A model generated the notes under the pieces. It ran no database searches. It was not told the DNA's origin and saw only the letters and a program-made list of their open reading frames with translations. DNA of 64,000 bases, from assembly GCA_029263175.1 (NCBI GenBank), contig JAJCXZ010000061.1:1-64000 (forward strand), in the 5' to 3' direction. This document shows, in pieces, positions 1-8,744 of this stretch (the stretch's first letter is position 1; each line of letters starts with the position of its first letter). Position numbers and translations under genes: made by a program. The stretch is from Acidimicrobiales bacterium (GTDB lineage Bacteria > Actinomycetota > Acidimicrobiia > Acidimicrobiales > Aldehydirespiratoraceae).

Positions 1-59
1 CACACCCGCCCCGACGAGGACACTTTCGTCCTCCCCTCGCCCGCCCTCGACCCCAAAAC

Positions 60-95
60 GAGAAGCGGCGGCCCCGCCGGGCCGCCGCGTTCACG
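60..95 (-). terminator. Hairpin downstream of the Dyp peroxidase gene
   Basis: A GC-rich stem (GCGGCGGCCC pairing with GGGCCGCCGC) lies just past the stop of the peroxidase gene. On the minus strand it is followed by a short T-containing stretch (CTCGTTTT), so it could act as an intrinsic terminator. The rest of bases 1-108 shows no supported gene. Confidence 0.5.
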
Positions 96-108
96 TTCTC
101 AGGCGGAG

Positions 109-1023
109 CTAGCCGAGCGCCGCGGCCAACGCTTCGACGGACGGGGCGAAGTAGTACGAACCCGAAGCGGGCGTCGAGTAGTCGGTGATCGCATCTGTCT
201 CGTGATCGTTGTGGCCGTACATGGCATCCATGCGTTCACGCATGGGAGCCTGCGTCTTGCAGAAGCCCATGAAGTACAGGCCGACAGTGCCGTCGTGAAA
301 GGCGTATGGCGTCGAACGACGAACCATTTCGCCGCGCTTGGGCGTGGACTCGTCAGCGGTGGCGCCTTCATGCAACTCGACGTGGGAGAGGTGCGAACGC
401 GGGACCTGAACATCGAGCTTGGTGGAGTCAGCCTTGGTGCGACCGAAGACGTTCTCTTCCTCCTCGAGGCTGAGCGAAGCCCAATAGTCCATGTCGTGGA
501 CCCAGCGCTGAGCGATGCAGTACGAGCCGCCTTCGCCCGGTACACCGTCGGCGATGATGCCGCGGTCCTGCTGGTCTTCGGGAGCCGGGTTGCCGGTGCC
601 GTCGATGTGGCCGGTGAGATCGAGGCTGTTCTTGTAGATGAAGCACGGGGTTTCACGAGCCACCGACATATGACCGGCGAGTGCGCGACGCATGGTGTGC
701 TGTACTTCCCAGATCAGGTCCTTGTCGGCATGGTGCAGCCAGAGCAGCAGCTCTTCCTGGGTGCCCTTGGCGACCTTGGAACCGTCAGGGGACTCGTAGC
801 CGGGGTAGTTCTGGAAGTCACCACCGGTTTCGATGCCGAGGTCGTCCGCGAGCGACGGACCGAGGAGGAGGCAGAGGTGGACACCCTGCGCTGCGGCATC
901 GGCCTGGCCGGCCCTGAGGGCCGCCTTGATGACGTCGAGATCGGCGCCCTCGGTGCGACTCATGTGGACGTACCACTGGTACTTCTGGAGATCCCCGAGG
1001 ATCGCGGGCTGCGAAGTTGCCAT
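109..1023 (-). CDS. Dyp-type heme peroxidase
   Basis: This 304-residue protein belongs to the dye-decolourising peroxidase family, heme enzymes that use H2O2 to oxidise bulky substrates. The family signature GxxDG is present as GHIDG at residues 138-142, where the Asp is the distal catalytic residue. The C-terminal LYFMGFC block is also typical. I place the start at the ATG at 1023 because an AGGGAA ribosome site lies about 8 bases upstream and the next residues (MATSQPAILGD) begin the conserved domain; 29 further upstream codons look non-coding. There is no signal peptide and no encapsulin gene beside it. It is divergent from the P450 gene across a 137-base gap. Confidence 0.9.
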   Translation of the reverse strand: MATSQPAILGDLQKYQWYVHMSRTEGADLDVIKAALRAGQADAAAQGVHLCLLLGPSLADDLGIETGGDFQNYPGYESPDGSKVAKGTQEELLLWLHHADKDLIWEVQHTMRRALAGHMSVARETPCFIYKNSLDLTGHIDGTGNPAPEDQQDRGIIADGVPGEGGSYCIAQRWVHDMDYWASLSLEEEENVFGRTKADSTKLDVQVPRSHLSHVELHEGATADESTPKRGEMVRRSTPYAFHDGTVGLYFMGFCKTQAPMRERMDAMYGHNDHETDAITDYSTPASGSYYFAPSVEALAAALG

Positions 1024-1160
1024 AAGAATGGTTCCCTGTTCTGTGTCGGGTGGAGAAAGTGTTGGGTGGAGAGACTCGGACCTTAGACGAAGTCCAGGGT
1101 AGAAACACACGCCTCTGGCCGCTTTTTAACGATCCGTCGCTTGAGCCCTAGTCTCAGGAC

Positions 1161-2417
1161 ATGACGACCTCTCCCGCGGCGCTCGACAAAGCCCTCATCA
1201 CTTCAGTGGAATACGGCGCACAGAGCTTCCCCTTCGATGAGTGGCGATGGCTTCGGGCCAACGATCCGATCCACTGGACCGATGTTGACGAGATCGAGAA
1301 CTTCTGGGCGATCACTCGACACCGTCACATCACGGAGATCTCGGCGCGGCCCGACGTCTTCTCCAACGAGAAGGGCAACATCGTGATCTTCCGCGAGGAG
1401 GACGACTTTGATCGCGAAGACAACCCGTTCAATTCCATGCGGGTCATCATCCAGATGGATCCGCCGGATCATCGAGAGTTCCGCAAGGTCGCCAGCGGTT
1501 TTTTCACACCGCGCGGCATCAAGCGCCTCGATGAGATCGTCACCAACACTGCAACGATGGTCATCGACAAGCTCAGCAAGTCCGGCTCGGACCCGGTTGA
1601 TTTCGTGTCCGAGGTGGCCCAGCGGCACCCGCTGCGCGTGCTCTGCACGATCCTGGGCGTCCCACCGGAGGATGAGGACCATCTCCTGACGCTGACGTCA
1701 CAGCTGTTCGCGTTCGATGATCCTGACCTCGGTCCCCCGGGCGACGATCGCCAAGCTGCAGCCGACCTCCTCGGGTTGCAGTTCTACGAGCTGTTCAACG
1801 GCATCATCGAAGACCGCCGGGCCAACCCGCAGGACGATCTGGCATCGCTCCTCGCCAATGCCCACCTGGAGAACGGTGAGCCAATGGGACTGATCGAGAC
1901 GCTTGGCTACTACCTCATCGTCTTCAACGCCGGCCACGACACCACGCGCCACTCGTTGTCCGGGGCTGTAGGTGCGTTTCTCGAGCATCCCGAGGAGTTC
2001 GCGCGGCTGAAGGAAGACCCCTCACTCATGAAGACCGCCGTGGACGAAATCGTGCGCTGGTCGGCACCGGTCAACTACATGAAGCGCACCGCGCTCGAGG
2101 ACTACCAACTCGACGACGTGCTCATCAAGAAGGGCGACCGTGTCTGCATGTTCTACGGAGCGGCCAATCACGATGAGGAGATCTTCGACGACCCCGACCG
2201 ATTCGATGTCGGCCGCGAACACAATCGGCATCTCGGCTTTGGTTGGGCCGAGCACTACTGCCTCGGCGCCCACCTGGCGAAGGCGAGCATCGCCGCGCTC
2301 CTCGAGCAGATGATCGAGCGGATCGACTCGATCGAGCCGGCCGGCGAACCCACCTACACGGCCAGCAGCTTCGTGCATGGCTACAAGACGCTGCCCGTCA
2401 CGGTGAGTTGGGCATGA
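1161..2417 (+). CDS. Cytochrome P450
   Basis: This is a 418-residue soluble bacterial P450. The I-helix motif AGHDTTR lies near residue 257, the K-helix ExxR appears as EIVRW, and the heme-ligand loop reads FGWAEHYCLG with the thiolate Cys at residue 367. The loop departs from the usual FGxGxHxC by having A-E where G-x-H is common. The substrate cannot be read from sequence; relatives in actinomycetes act on lipids, steroids or terpenoids. The stop overlaps the next SDR start (ATGA), so the two are translationally coupled and the dehydrogenase may oxidise the hydroxylated product. No ferredoxin gene is adjacent. Confidence 0.93.
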   Translation: MTTSPAALDKALITSVEYGAQSFPFDEWRWLRANDPIHWTDVDEIENFWAITRHRHITEISARPDVFSNEKGNIVIFREEDDFDREDNPFNSMRVIIQMDPPDHREFRKVASGFFTPRGIKRLDEIVTNTATMVIDKLSKSGSDPVDFVSEVAQRHPLRVLCTILGVPPEDEDHLLTLTSQLFAFDDPDLGPPGDDRQAAADLLGLQFYELFNGIIEDRRANPQDDLASLLANAHLENGEPMGLIETLGYYLIVFNAGHDTTRHSLSGAVGAFLEHPEEFARLKEDPSLMKTAVDEIVRWSAPVNYMKRTALEDYQLDDVLIKKGDRVCMFYGAANHDEEIFDDPDRFDVGREHNRHLGFGWAEHYCLGAHLAKASIAALLEQMIERIDSIEPAGEPTYTASSFVHGYKTLPVTVSWA

Positions 2418-3283
2418 TCGACGACTTCTCCGGGAAGATCGCCGTGGTCACCGGCGGTGGCACCGGCATGGGTCGAGAACTGGTTCGTCAGCTGGCGATC
2501 GCGGGCGCCGACGTCGCGTTCTGCGACATTGCTCCCGACACGATGGAAGAGACGGCAGGCATCGCGGCCGATCAGGCTCCCGGCGTTCGACTGCTCACCC
2601 ACCGCGTCAACGTGTCCCTGGAGGCTGACCTCGAGTCCTTCCGTGATGCCATCGTCGACCGGTTCGACACTGATCATGTTCATGCACTCTTCAACAACGC
2701 AGGAGTCGCCGGCGGCGGCTCGATGTTCACGATCGAGCGCAACGAGTGGGAGAACGTCTTCAATGTCGACTGGGGAGGCGTCTACCTCGGTTGCCGCATC
2801 TTCCTGCCGCTCCTCACCGCGGCACCGATGGGAGCTGTCGTCAACACGAGCAGTGTCAATGGCTTCTACGCGTCGGTCGGCCCCGACCGACCCCACACCG
2901 CCTACTCGGCCGCAAAGTTTGCGGTGAAAGGATTCACCGAGGCGTTGCTCGAGGACTTCAAGGTCAACGCACCCCACCTCTCCGCTCATGTGGTCATGCC
3001 GGGCCACATCGGCACGAAGATCATCTCGAACACGCTGCGGCACCTCGTCAACGAGCCCGAGCCCGAGCTCGCTGAGCTCCTGCTCAGCACGTCCCTCACC
3101 TTCGAGGAGCAGGCGCCGATGACCGCTGAAGAGGCAGCGAGGACGATTCTCGACGCGGTGCTCGCCGGCGAATGGCGCATCCTCGTCGGCGACGACGCCC
3201 ACGAGCTCGACCGCGCCGTTCGCGCTGATGCGGAGGGCGCGTACCGCAACAACCTCTTCTCGCTGCTCGGCAACGTGGAGTAG
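2414..3283 (+). CDS. Short-chain dehydrogenase/reductase
   Basis: This is a classical SDR of 289 residues. The N-terminal cofactor motif TGGGTGMG, the NNAG motif, the catalytic Ser in NTSSVNG and YSAAK (Tyr and Lys of the catalytic tetrad) are all visible. The start at 2414 overlaps the P450 stop by four bases, giving a two-gene unit. It probably acts on an alcohol or ketone made by or fed to the P450, which is inference from context. The C-terminal extension past the fold, about 45 residues rich in acidic residues, is common in the family. Confidence 0.9.
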   Translation: MIDDFSGKIAVVTGGGTGMGRELVRQLAIAGADVAFCDIAPDTMEETAGIAADQAPGVRLLTHRVNVSLEADLESFRDAIVDRFDTDHVHALFNNAGVAGGGSMFTIERNEWENVFNVDWGGVYLGCRIFLPLLTAAPMGAVVNTSSVNGFYASVGPDRPHTAYSAAKFAVKGFTEALLEDFKVNAPHLSAHVVMPGHIGTKIISNTLRHLVNEPEPELAELLLSTSLTFEEQAPMTAEEAARTILDAVLAGEWRILVGDDAHELDRAVRADAEGAYRNNLFSLLGNVE

Positions 3284-3321
3284 AACATTCTCTGACCGCC
3301 ACGAACCGATGGAGACGCCCA

Positions 3322-4689
3322 ATGGCCGCGGACTACAGCAAGATCCTGCTCGAAGAATCTGAGATGCCCACCCAGTGGTACAACGTCATCCCGGATCTCC
3401 CGTCGCCGCCTCCCCCGCCCCTGCATCCGGGCACGCACGAACCGATCGGCCCCGACGACCTCGCACCGCTGTTCCCGATGGCGCTCATCATGCAGGAGGT
3501 GTCGGGCGACTCGTACATCGACATCCCGGGTGGCGTGCTCGATGTGTACAAGCTGTGGCGGCCGAGCCCGCTGTTTCGTGCCCGCCGCCTCGAGCAGCTG
3601 CTCGATACCCCGGCAAAGATCTTCTACAAGTACGAGGGTGTGAGCCCGGCGGGTTCGCACAAGCCGAATACCTCCGTGCCGCAGGCGTACTACAACCACC
3701 AAGAAGGCATCACCAAGCTGACGACCGAGACCGGTGCCGGCCAGTGGGGCAGCGCCCTCGCGTTCGCCACCGCGCAGTACGGCATCGAGTGCGAGGTATG
3801 GCAGGTCGCGGCGTCCTATCGCGCCAAGCCGTATCGCAAAACGATGATGGAGATCTGGGGAGCCACCGTGCACTCGTCCCCCAGCGATGTCACCGAGTTC
3901 GGACGCTCACTGCTCAGCGAAGACCCGAACCACGACGGCAGCCTCGGAATCGCCATCTCCGAAGCGGTGTCGATGGCGGTCGAGGATCCCAACACCCGCT
4001 ATGCCCTCGGCTCGGTGCTCAACCATGTGCTGCTTCACCAGACGATCATCGGCGAAGAGGCGCTGCTCCAGTTGGCGAAGGTCGGCGAGACGCCGGACAT
4101 TCTGGTCGGTTGCACGGGCGGAGGCTCCAACTTCGGTGGGCTGAGCTTCCCGTTCCTACGAGAGAAGCTGGCCGGTCGCATGAACCCCACCATTCGTTGC
4201 GTCGAGCCCGCGGCGTGTCCATCACTGAGCAAGGGCGAGTACCGCTACGACTTCGGCGATACCGCGGGTATGACGCCGTTGGTCAAGATGCACACCCTCG
4301 GTCATGCGTTCGTCCCCGACCCGATCCACGCCGGTGGACTGCGCTACCACGGCATGTCGCCGCTGGTGTCACACCTGTACGAGACCGGTCTCGTCGAGGC
4401 CGAAGCGATCGGTCAGACGGAGTGCTTCACGGCGGCGTTGCAGTTCGCCCGGTCCGAGGGAATCGTTCCCGCGCCGGAGCCGACCCACGCGATCGCTGCG
4501 GCGATTCGTGAGGCGATGGCGTGCAAGGAATCCGGGGAGGAGAAAACGATCCTCACCGCGTTGTGCGGCCACGGCCATCTCGACCTCGCCGCCTACGAGC
4601 ACTTCCTGTCCGGGGAAATGGTCGACTACGACCTCAGCGATGACGCCATCGCCACCGCCATGGCCAAAGTCCCTGTCCTCGGCACCTGA
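3322..4689 (+). CDS. trpB: TrpB2-type tryptophan synthase beta chain
   Basis: This 455-residue PLP enzyme matches the long TrpB2 subfamily, which is common in archaea and actinomycetes and distinct from the TrpB1 that pairs with TrpA. The PLP lysine is K114 in GSHKPNTS, the phosphate-binding glycine loop is GCTGGGSN, and TETGAGQWG follows the lysine. No trpA or other trp gene is near, which fits TrpB2 acting alone to condense indole and serine or in a salvage role. It lies 38 bases after the SDR and is probably in the same transcript. A palindromic repeat follows the stop directly. Confidence 0.9.
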   Translation: MAADYSKILLEESEMPTQWYNVIPDLPSPPPPPLHPGTHEPIGPDDLAPLFPMALIMQEVSGDSYIDIPGGVLDVYKLWRPSPLFRARRLEQLLDTPAKIFYKYEGVSPAGSHKPNTSVPQAYYNHQEGITKLTTETGAGQWGSALAFATAQYGIECEVWQVAASYRAKPYRKTMMEIWGATVHSSPSDVTEFGRSLLSEDPNHDGSLGIAISEAVSMAVEDPNTRYALGSVLNHVLLHQTIIGEEALLQLAKVGETPDILVGCTGGGSNFGGLSFPFLREKLAGRMNPTIRCVEPAACPSLSKGEYRYDFGDTAGMTPLVKMHTLGHAFVPDPIHAGGLRYHGMSPLVSHLYETGLVEAEAIGQTECFTAALQFARSEGIVPAPEPTHAIAAAIREAMACKESGEEKTILTALCGHGHLDLAAYEHFLSGEMVDYDLSDDAIATAMAKVPVLGT

Positions 4690-4734
4690 GTTGAAACGGT
4701 GGGGTCAGACCCCCGTTTCAACTGGGGACCGACC
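4690..4734. repeat. Type A palindromic repeat, copy 1
   Basis: Arms GTTGAAAC and GTTTCAAC flank a core of the form GGGGTCAGACCCC. A tail reading ACTGGGGACCGACC follows, resembling the core of the type B repeat at 41264. It begins one base after the trpB stop and lies between convergent genes (trpB and thrH), so it can act as a two-way terminator. The same unit occurs at 6317, 12411 and 32474. Confidence 0.85.
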
Positions 4735-4743
4735 TACGAATGA

Positions 4744-5367
4744 TCAGCTGCCCGAAGGGCCCGGGTCGGCGCCATCGATCCAGGCCCGAAGGTCGTCATA
4801 GTCGGTGAACGACGGCAGGTCGGGATTCTCGGCGATGACATTGTCGGGGGCCTTGAAGAGCGCGCCCGCGTTGGCTGCCCGCAGCATCGACAAGTCGTTG
4901 TACGAGTCCCCGGCGGCGACGACCTGGTAGTTCAGGGCGCGAAATGCCTGGACGGATCGGCACTTGTGGTCGTCGATCCGCAAGACGTAATCCACGATGT
5001 TGTCGTTGAGGACCCGCAACTGGTGACACAGAATCGTGGGCTGCCCCAACTGACACATCAGCGGGGCGGCGAACTGTTCGAATGTGTCGCTGAGAAGGAC
5101 CACCTGATAGTCCGCCCGAAGCGCGTCGAGGAACTCGCGGGCGCCATCAAGCGGACCCATCTCGGCGAGCACTGCACGGAGATCGCTCATGTTGACGCCG
5201 TGATCGCCGAGGATCGACAAACGGCTCTGCATGAGGCTGTCGTAGTTCGGCTCGTCTCGCGTGGTGGCCATCAACGCGTCAATGCCGGTACGGCGCGCGA
5301 GATTGATCCACACTTCGGGAATGAGGACACCCTCCACGTCGAGGGTCACGAGTTTCTGCGGCCGCAT
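4744..5367 (-). CDS. thrH: ThrH: phosphoserine phosphatase / homoserine phosphotransferase
   Basis: This HAD-superfamily protein of 207 residues has the ThrH layout: LDVEGVLIPEVWI at the N-terminus (nucleophile Asp in motif I), LSDTFEQFAAPLM as motif II and AAGDSYNDLSML as motif IV. ThrH dephosphorylates phosphoserine and can transfer the phosphate to homoserine, linking serine and threonine synthesis. I choose the ATG at 5367 because family members begin directly at motif I; a further in-frame ATG at 5397 would overlap the divergent esterase start. The two divergent start codons are only 24 bases apart. Confidence 0.88.
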   Translation of the reverse strand: MRPQKLVTLDVEGVLIPEVWINLARRTGIDALMATTRDEPNYDSLMQSRLSILGDHGVNMSDLRAVLAEMGPLDGAREFLDALRADYQVVLLSDTFEQFAAPLMCQLGQPTILCHQLRVLNDNIVDYVLRIDDHKCRSVQAFRALNYQVVAAGDSYNDLSMLRAANAGALFKAPDNVIAENPDLPSFTDYDDLRAWIDGADPGPSGS

Positions 5368-5391
5368 CGCCCAAATGGTAATGGTTAGCCC

Positions 5392-6321
5392 ATGCACTCC
5401 CCCGCCGAGTTTCCACGAGCTGGCCTGAGTTCCGAAGCCGTTGCCTGGCTCGACACGAATCCGCCAAGCGCCCGCGAAGTGGTCACGGCAGAGAATGCCG
5501 AGCGGATTCGTGCGGAGACGCGGGCCGGCTACGCCCCGGCGATGACCGCGGCTCGCTCCGAGTTCTCCATCGAGGAACGCGACGTGACCGTCGGCGGCGT
5601 GCCCTGCTCGGAGATCATCGGCGGCGACCGAGCCGATGTCGTCGTGCTGTACTTCTTTGGCGGCGGCTACGTCGTTGGCTCACCCGAAGAGGACATCGTC
5701 GTCACCGCACCGCTTGCCTCGGCACTCGGCGGTCGGGTCGTTGCCCCGCGGTATCCGCTGAGTCCGGAGCACCCGTTTCCGGCAGCCTCGGACGCCGGGC
5801 TGGCTTCATACCGCGCACTCCTCACCGAGTTCGCGCCCCACCAGATCGTTGTCGCCGGCGAGTCCGCGGGTGGAAACCTCGCCCTCGTCACGATGTTGCG
5901 GGCGCGCGATGCCGGGATACCACTGCCTGCTGGTCTGGCCCTACTCTCGCCATGGGGCGATCTCGGTTTCACCGGCGACAGTCATGTCACCAACCGCGAC
6001 CCCAGCCTGCCGCTGAGTGACGGTGCCCTGAAGCAGATGGCCGACGTGCACCGCGGCAACCGGCCTGTCACCGACCCGCTCATCTCCCCCATCTACGCGG
6101 ATTTCACCAGCTTCCCACCGACCTTCATCTCATCGGGCACCCGCGACCTTCTGCTTTCGGATTGTGTGCGCGTCTCAGCAGCCATGCGCCAAGACGGCGT
6201 TGATGTCAGTCTCCGAGTCTGGGAGGGCATGTGGCACGTCTTCGAGTTCTACCGAGAACTCCCCGAGGCCCGTTCGTCCACCGCCGAGATCGCCGCGTTC
6301 ATCGTCGCCCGCCTGAGTTGA
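5392..6321 (+). CDS. Alpha/beta hydrolase, hormone-sensitive-lipase-like esterase
   Basis: This 309-residue esterase of the HSL (family IV) group has the oxyanion-hole segment FFGGGYVVGS, a variant of HGGG, and the nucleophile elbow GESAGGN. A late Asp (RDLLLSD) and His (WHVFEFY) complete a plausible triad. No signal peptide is visible, so it is cytoplasmic. The stop codon TGA at 6319-6321 is made by the first bases of a type A palindromic repeat, so insertion of the repeat may have defined the present C-terminus. Confidence 0.88.
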   Translation: MHSPAEFPRAGLSSEAVAWLDTNPPSAREVVTAENAERIRAETRAGYAPAMTAARSEFSIEERDVTVGGVPCSEIIGGDRADVVVLYFFGGGYVVGSPEEDIVVTAPLASALGGRVVAPRYPLSPEHPFPAASDAGLASYRALLTEFAPHQIVVAGESAGGNLALVTMLRARDAGIPLPAGLALLSPWGDLGFTGDSHVTNRDPSLPLSDGALKQMADVHRGNRPVTDPLISPIYADFTSFPPTFISSGTRDLLLSDCVRVSAAMRQDGVDVSLRVWEGMWHVFEFYRELPEARSSTAEIAAFIVARLS

Positions 6322-6361
6322 AACGGTGGGGTCAGACCCCCGTTTGAACTGGGGACAGACC
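6317..6361. repeat. Type A palindromic repeat, copy 2
   Basis: This copy is almost identical to the one at 4690, including the tail ACTGGGGACAGACC, with one mismatch in the right arm (GTTTGAAC). Its left arm contains the TGA stop codon of the esterase. It lies in the convergent gap between the esterase and the MFS gene. Confidence 0.85.
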
Positions 6362-6457
6362 ATCGATTCTCGGCTGTCACAGGTCGTGCCTAGGTTCTGA
6401 CGATGGCACGAATTCCTCGACGAGATACCGGCGGCGAATGGCACCACTTGTGAACCG

Positions 6458-6494
6458 GGGGTCGCGAAGACTCCCGGTCTTCGGTGACGACCCC
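6458..6494 (-). terminator. Hairpin downstream of the MFS gene
   Basis: A two-part stem (GGGGTCG with CGACCCC, and CGAAGAC with GTCTTCG) closes a five-base loop about 50 bases past the MFS stop. There is no T-run, so it is a possible rather than a certain terminator. I see no gene in the remainder of 6362-6542; a 16-codon ATG frame at 6402 has no support. Confidence 0.4.
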
Positions 6495-6542
6495 GATCGG
6501 CAGCGATTCTTGGTTCAGCAAGCCTCCCGCAGCGCCGCGGGA

Positions 6543-8744
6543 CTAGCTGGCGCCAGTACCCAAGTCAGCGAGGATGTCCTGCAACGAGCGCAGACCTTGG
6601 GCGAGAGACTCGACGAGTGCGGCGAGTTCGGTGTCACCGACCTCTACCGTGATCGGCACATCGAGCTTGATCGGCACGTCGGTGGCCACCGGGACGGTCT
6701 CATCGATCGGAATGTCGACCACGAGGTCGATCGGTACGTCGAGGTTGACTGGCACACTCACATCGACGGGGACGTCGAATCCCAACGGGGTGCCGACCCG
6801 GATGGTGGTATCGATGGTCTCATTGATCGGGATCGATGTCTGGATCGGCACCTCGACCACACGGCGGATCACCACGTCGGTCTCGATGCGCACCGTCTCG
6901 TCGACCGCGACATTGAACTCCAGAGTCGAACCCGCGAACGTATCGAGTCCGGCGATGGCCGATTCGAGCCCACCCGACACGGTGGGCTGGAGGTCGAGCA
7001 GTTGGTCGGTGAAGCCCTGCACCTGCGAAGCGAAGAGCGCCGACCCTGCTTCGACGCGAGCAAGATCATCCTGGGTCGTCACCAGCGCAGTACGGGTCTC
7101 GTCGAGATCCTCTGACAGTCGGCCGATCCACACGAACGCGCCAACTGCGACAACCACCATGGCAACGGCGAGACCGCCGGCCGCGAACACGAGGCGTCGA
7201 TTCAGGGATTGGATCATGGGGTTCTCCTCGGTCGTGGGTGGAAGCGGGGCTCGAGCCGGGCGCATTGCCACGGCGATGGCCAAGCCGACAAGCGTGACCA
7301 CGCCGGTGACGAGAAATGTCTCGCCGATCGCGTCGGTGGTCAGTGACTGCTGAGCGTCGATCAGTGCTGTTTCGAAACCGGGATCGGTGATGGCCGGGAG
7401 ATTGATGCCACCGCGCAGCGAATTGAACCGGGCAAGGGCCCAGGCCGTAAGGGCAGCGAGGCCGACGCTGAGACCGAGGAGGCGAACCACCATGACCGAA
7501 GATGCGGCCGCGCCACGTTTGTCGGGGTCGGCCTCATCGACCACCGCCGAAGTGGTCGGGGCCACCGTGAGCCCGAGGCCGCAGCCCAGCAGTGCCAGCA
7601 TGACAGCGAGCGTCGGCGTGCTCGTGTTCGCGGTCCACGTCAGCCCCATCGCCGCGTACGCAAGCGTCACCGCTCCCATGCCAAGAAGGACCGGCCGACG
7701 GGTACCGGAGTCCTCTGCCAAGCGTCCGCCGGCATACGACATCGCAGCCATTCCGGCGGTCATCGCCGAGAGCAGCCAACCAGCAACCACGGCGGACCGC
7801 TCGAGGTCGATCTCCACCGCGTTGACGAGAATCGGGACGTCGACCATGGCGACGACGAGTGCCGCACCAACGATGAAGTTCACGATGAGCGCTACCTTGA
7901 CCGCCCGACCCTTGAGCAGCCCGCGCTCGATCACCGGGTCCGGGTGGGTGCGCTGATGGGTGACGAATGCCCAGCCGAGTCCGATCGCGATGACGTACAT
8001 CCAGCGGAAATCCGGGCCTCCGCTCGCGCCGGTCAGCTGATCGAGACCGCTGACGCTTTGCACCTCAGCGTTGCCGAGGAGTGCGACATCAAGCGAGATG
8101 AGGGCGCCCGTGAGCAGGCCGGCGCCTGCCCAATCGACCGATCGGGTGCGGTCGGCAACTGCGTGATCGCGCAACGCCCACCGCGCCCAAGCGAGTCCAC
8201 CGAGGGCGAGCGGGATATTGAGCCAGAACTGCAGACGCCAATCGAAGAACCGCACGAGCATCGCGCCGTAGAGCGGACCCCATACCCAGCCGAGCGTCTC
8301 GATCGCGGCGAGCGCACCAAGCGCCCGAGCCCGCCGAGCTTCGGGGTACACGTCGCCGACCACGGCCAGCGCAACCGGCACCATGGCGCCACCGCCAATT
8401 GCCGTGAGCACGCGCCCGACGAGGAACGGGCCCAGGGTGTTCGACAATGGGATGACGATCGTACCAACCAGGAAAATCAGGTACGCCACCGTGAACACCC
8501 GCCGGCGGCCGTAGACGTCGCTGAGTCGGCCGGCGATCGGCATGACGGCGACGAACGCGATCAGATACGCGTTGACCACCCATGACGCTTCGTCCAGTCC
8601 GTCGGGGAGAACGAGGCCGAGGTCGTTGATGATCGGGCGAAGCATCGTGGTGACCACGGTGAGGTCGTCGGCTGCGACGAACACGGCAAACGCCACCGCG
8701 GCGAGGATCGCCTTCGGCGAACGAGACTCGGTTGCGGCAGTCAT
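6543..8744 (-). CDS. MFS exporter (P55/EmrB-like) with C-terminal single-span, VPI-rich extension
   Basis: The protein has 733 residues. Residues 1 to about 500 form a drug:H+ antiporter of the 14-helix type, with the loop motif GRLSDVYGRRR. Around residue 515 a new membrane span (RLVFAAGGLAVAMVVVAVGAFVW) begins, followed by a short coiled-coil-like stretch and then about 90 residues of alternating Val/Pro/Ile segments (for example DVPIDLVVDIPIDETVPVATDVPI) that probably lie outside the membrane. An in-frame ATG at 7217 (residue 510) has a strong GAGGAG site upstream, so the extension may also be made alone. The start overlaps the LprG-like gene (ATGA), matching the mycobacterial lprG-Rv1410c (P55) operon, which exports triacylglycerides and glycolipids. 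Confidence 0.85.
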   Translation of the reverse strand: MTAATESRSPKAILAAVAFAVFVAADDLTVVTTMLRPIINDLGLVLPDGLDEASWVVNAYLIAFVAVMPIAGRLSDVYGRRRVFTVAYLIFLVGTIVIPLSNTLGPFLVGRVLTAIGGGAMVPVALAVVGDVYPEARRARALGALAAIETLGWVWGPLYGAMLVRFFDWRLQFWLNIPLALGGLAWARWALRDHAVADRTRSVDWAGAGLLTGALISLDVALLGNAEVQSVSGLDQLTGASGGPDFRWMYVIAIGLGWAFVTHQRTHPDPVIERGLLKGRAVKVALIVNFIVGAALVVAMVDVPILVNAVEIDLERSAVVAGWLLSAMTAGMAAMSYAGGRLAEDSGTRRPVLLGMGAVTLAYAAMGLTWTANTSTPTLAVMLALLGCGLGLTVAPTTSAVVDEADPDKRGAAASSVMVVRLLGLSVGLAALTAWALARFNSLRGGINLPAITDPGFETALIDAQQSLTTDAIGETFLVTGVVTLVGLAIAVAMRPARAPLPPTTEENPMIQSLNRRLVFAAGGLAVAMVVVAVGAFVWIGRLSEDLDETRTALVTTQDDLARVEAGSALFASQVQGFTDQLLDLQPTVSGGLESAIAGLDTFAGSTLEFNVAVDETVRIETDVVIRRVVEVPIQTSIPINETIDTTIRVGTPLGFDVPVDVSVPVNLDVPIDLVVDIPIDETVPVATDVPIKLDVPITVEVGDTELAALVESLAQGLRSLQDILADLGTGAS

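Noticed and set aside
202-1086. Long plus-strand open frame opposite the Dyp peroxidase
   Set aside because: It is a mirror frame of a clear family member in GC-rich DNA and has no recognisable motif.
3375-4511. Second open frame inside trpB
   Set aside because: The product is Arg-rich shadow translation; the TrpB2 motifs are all in the main frame.
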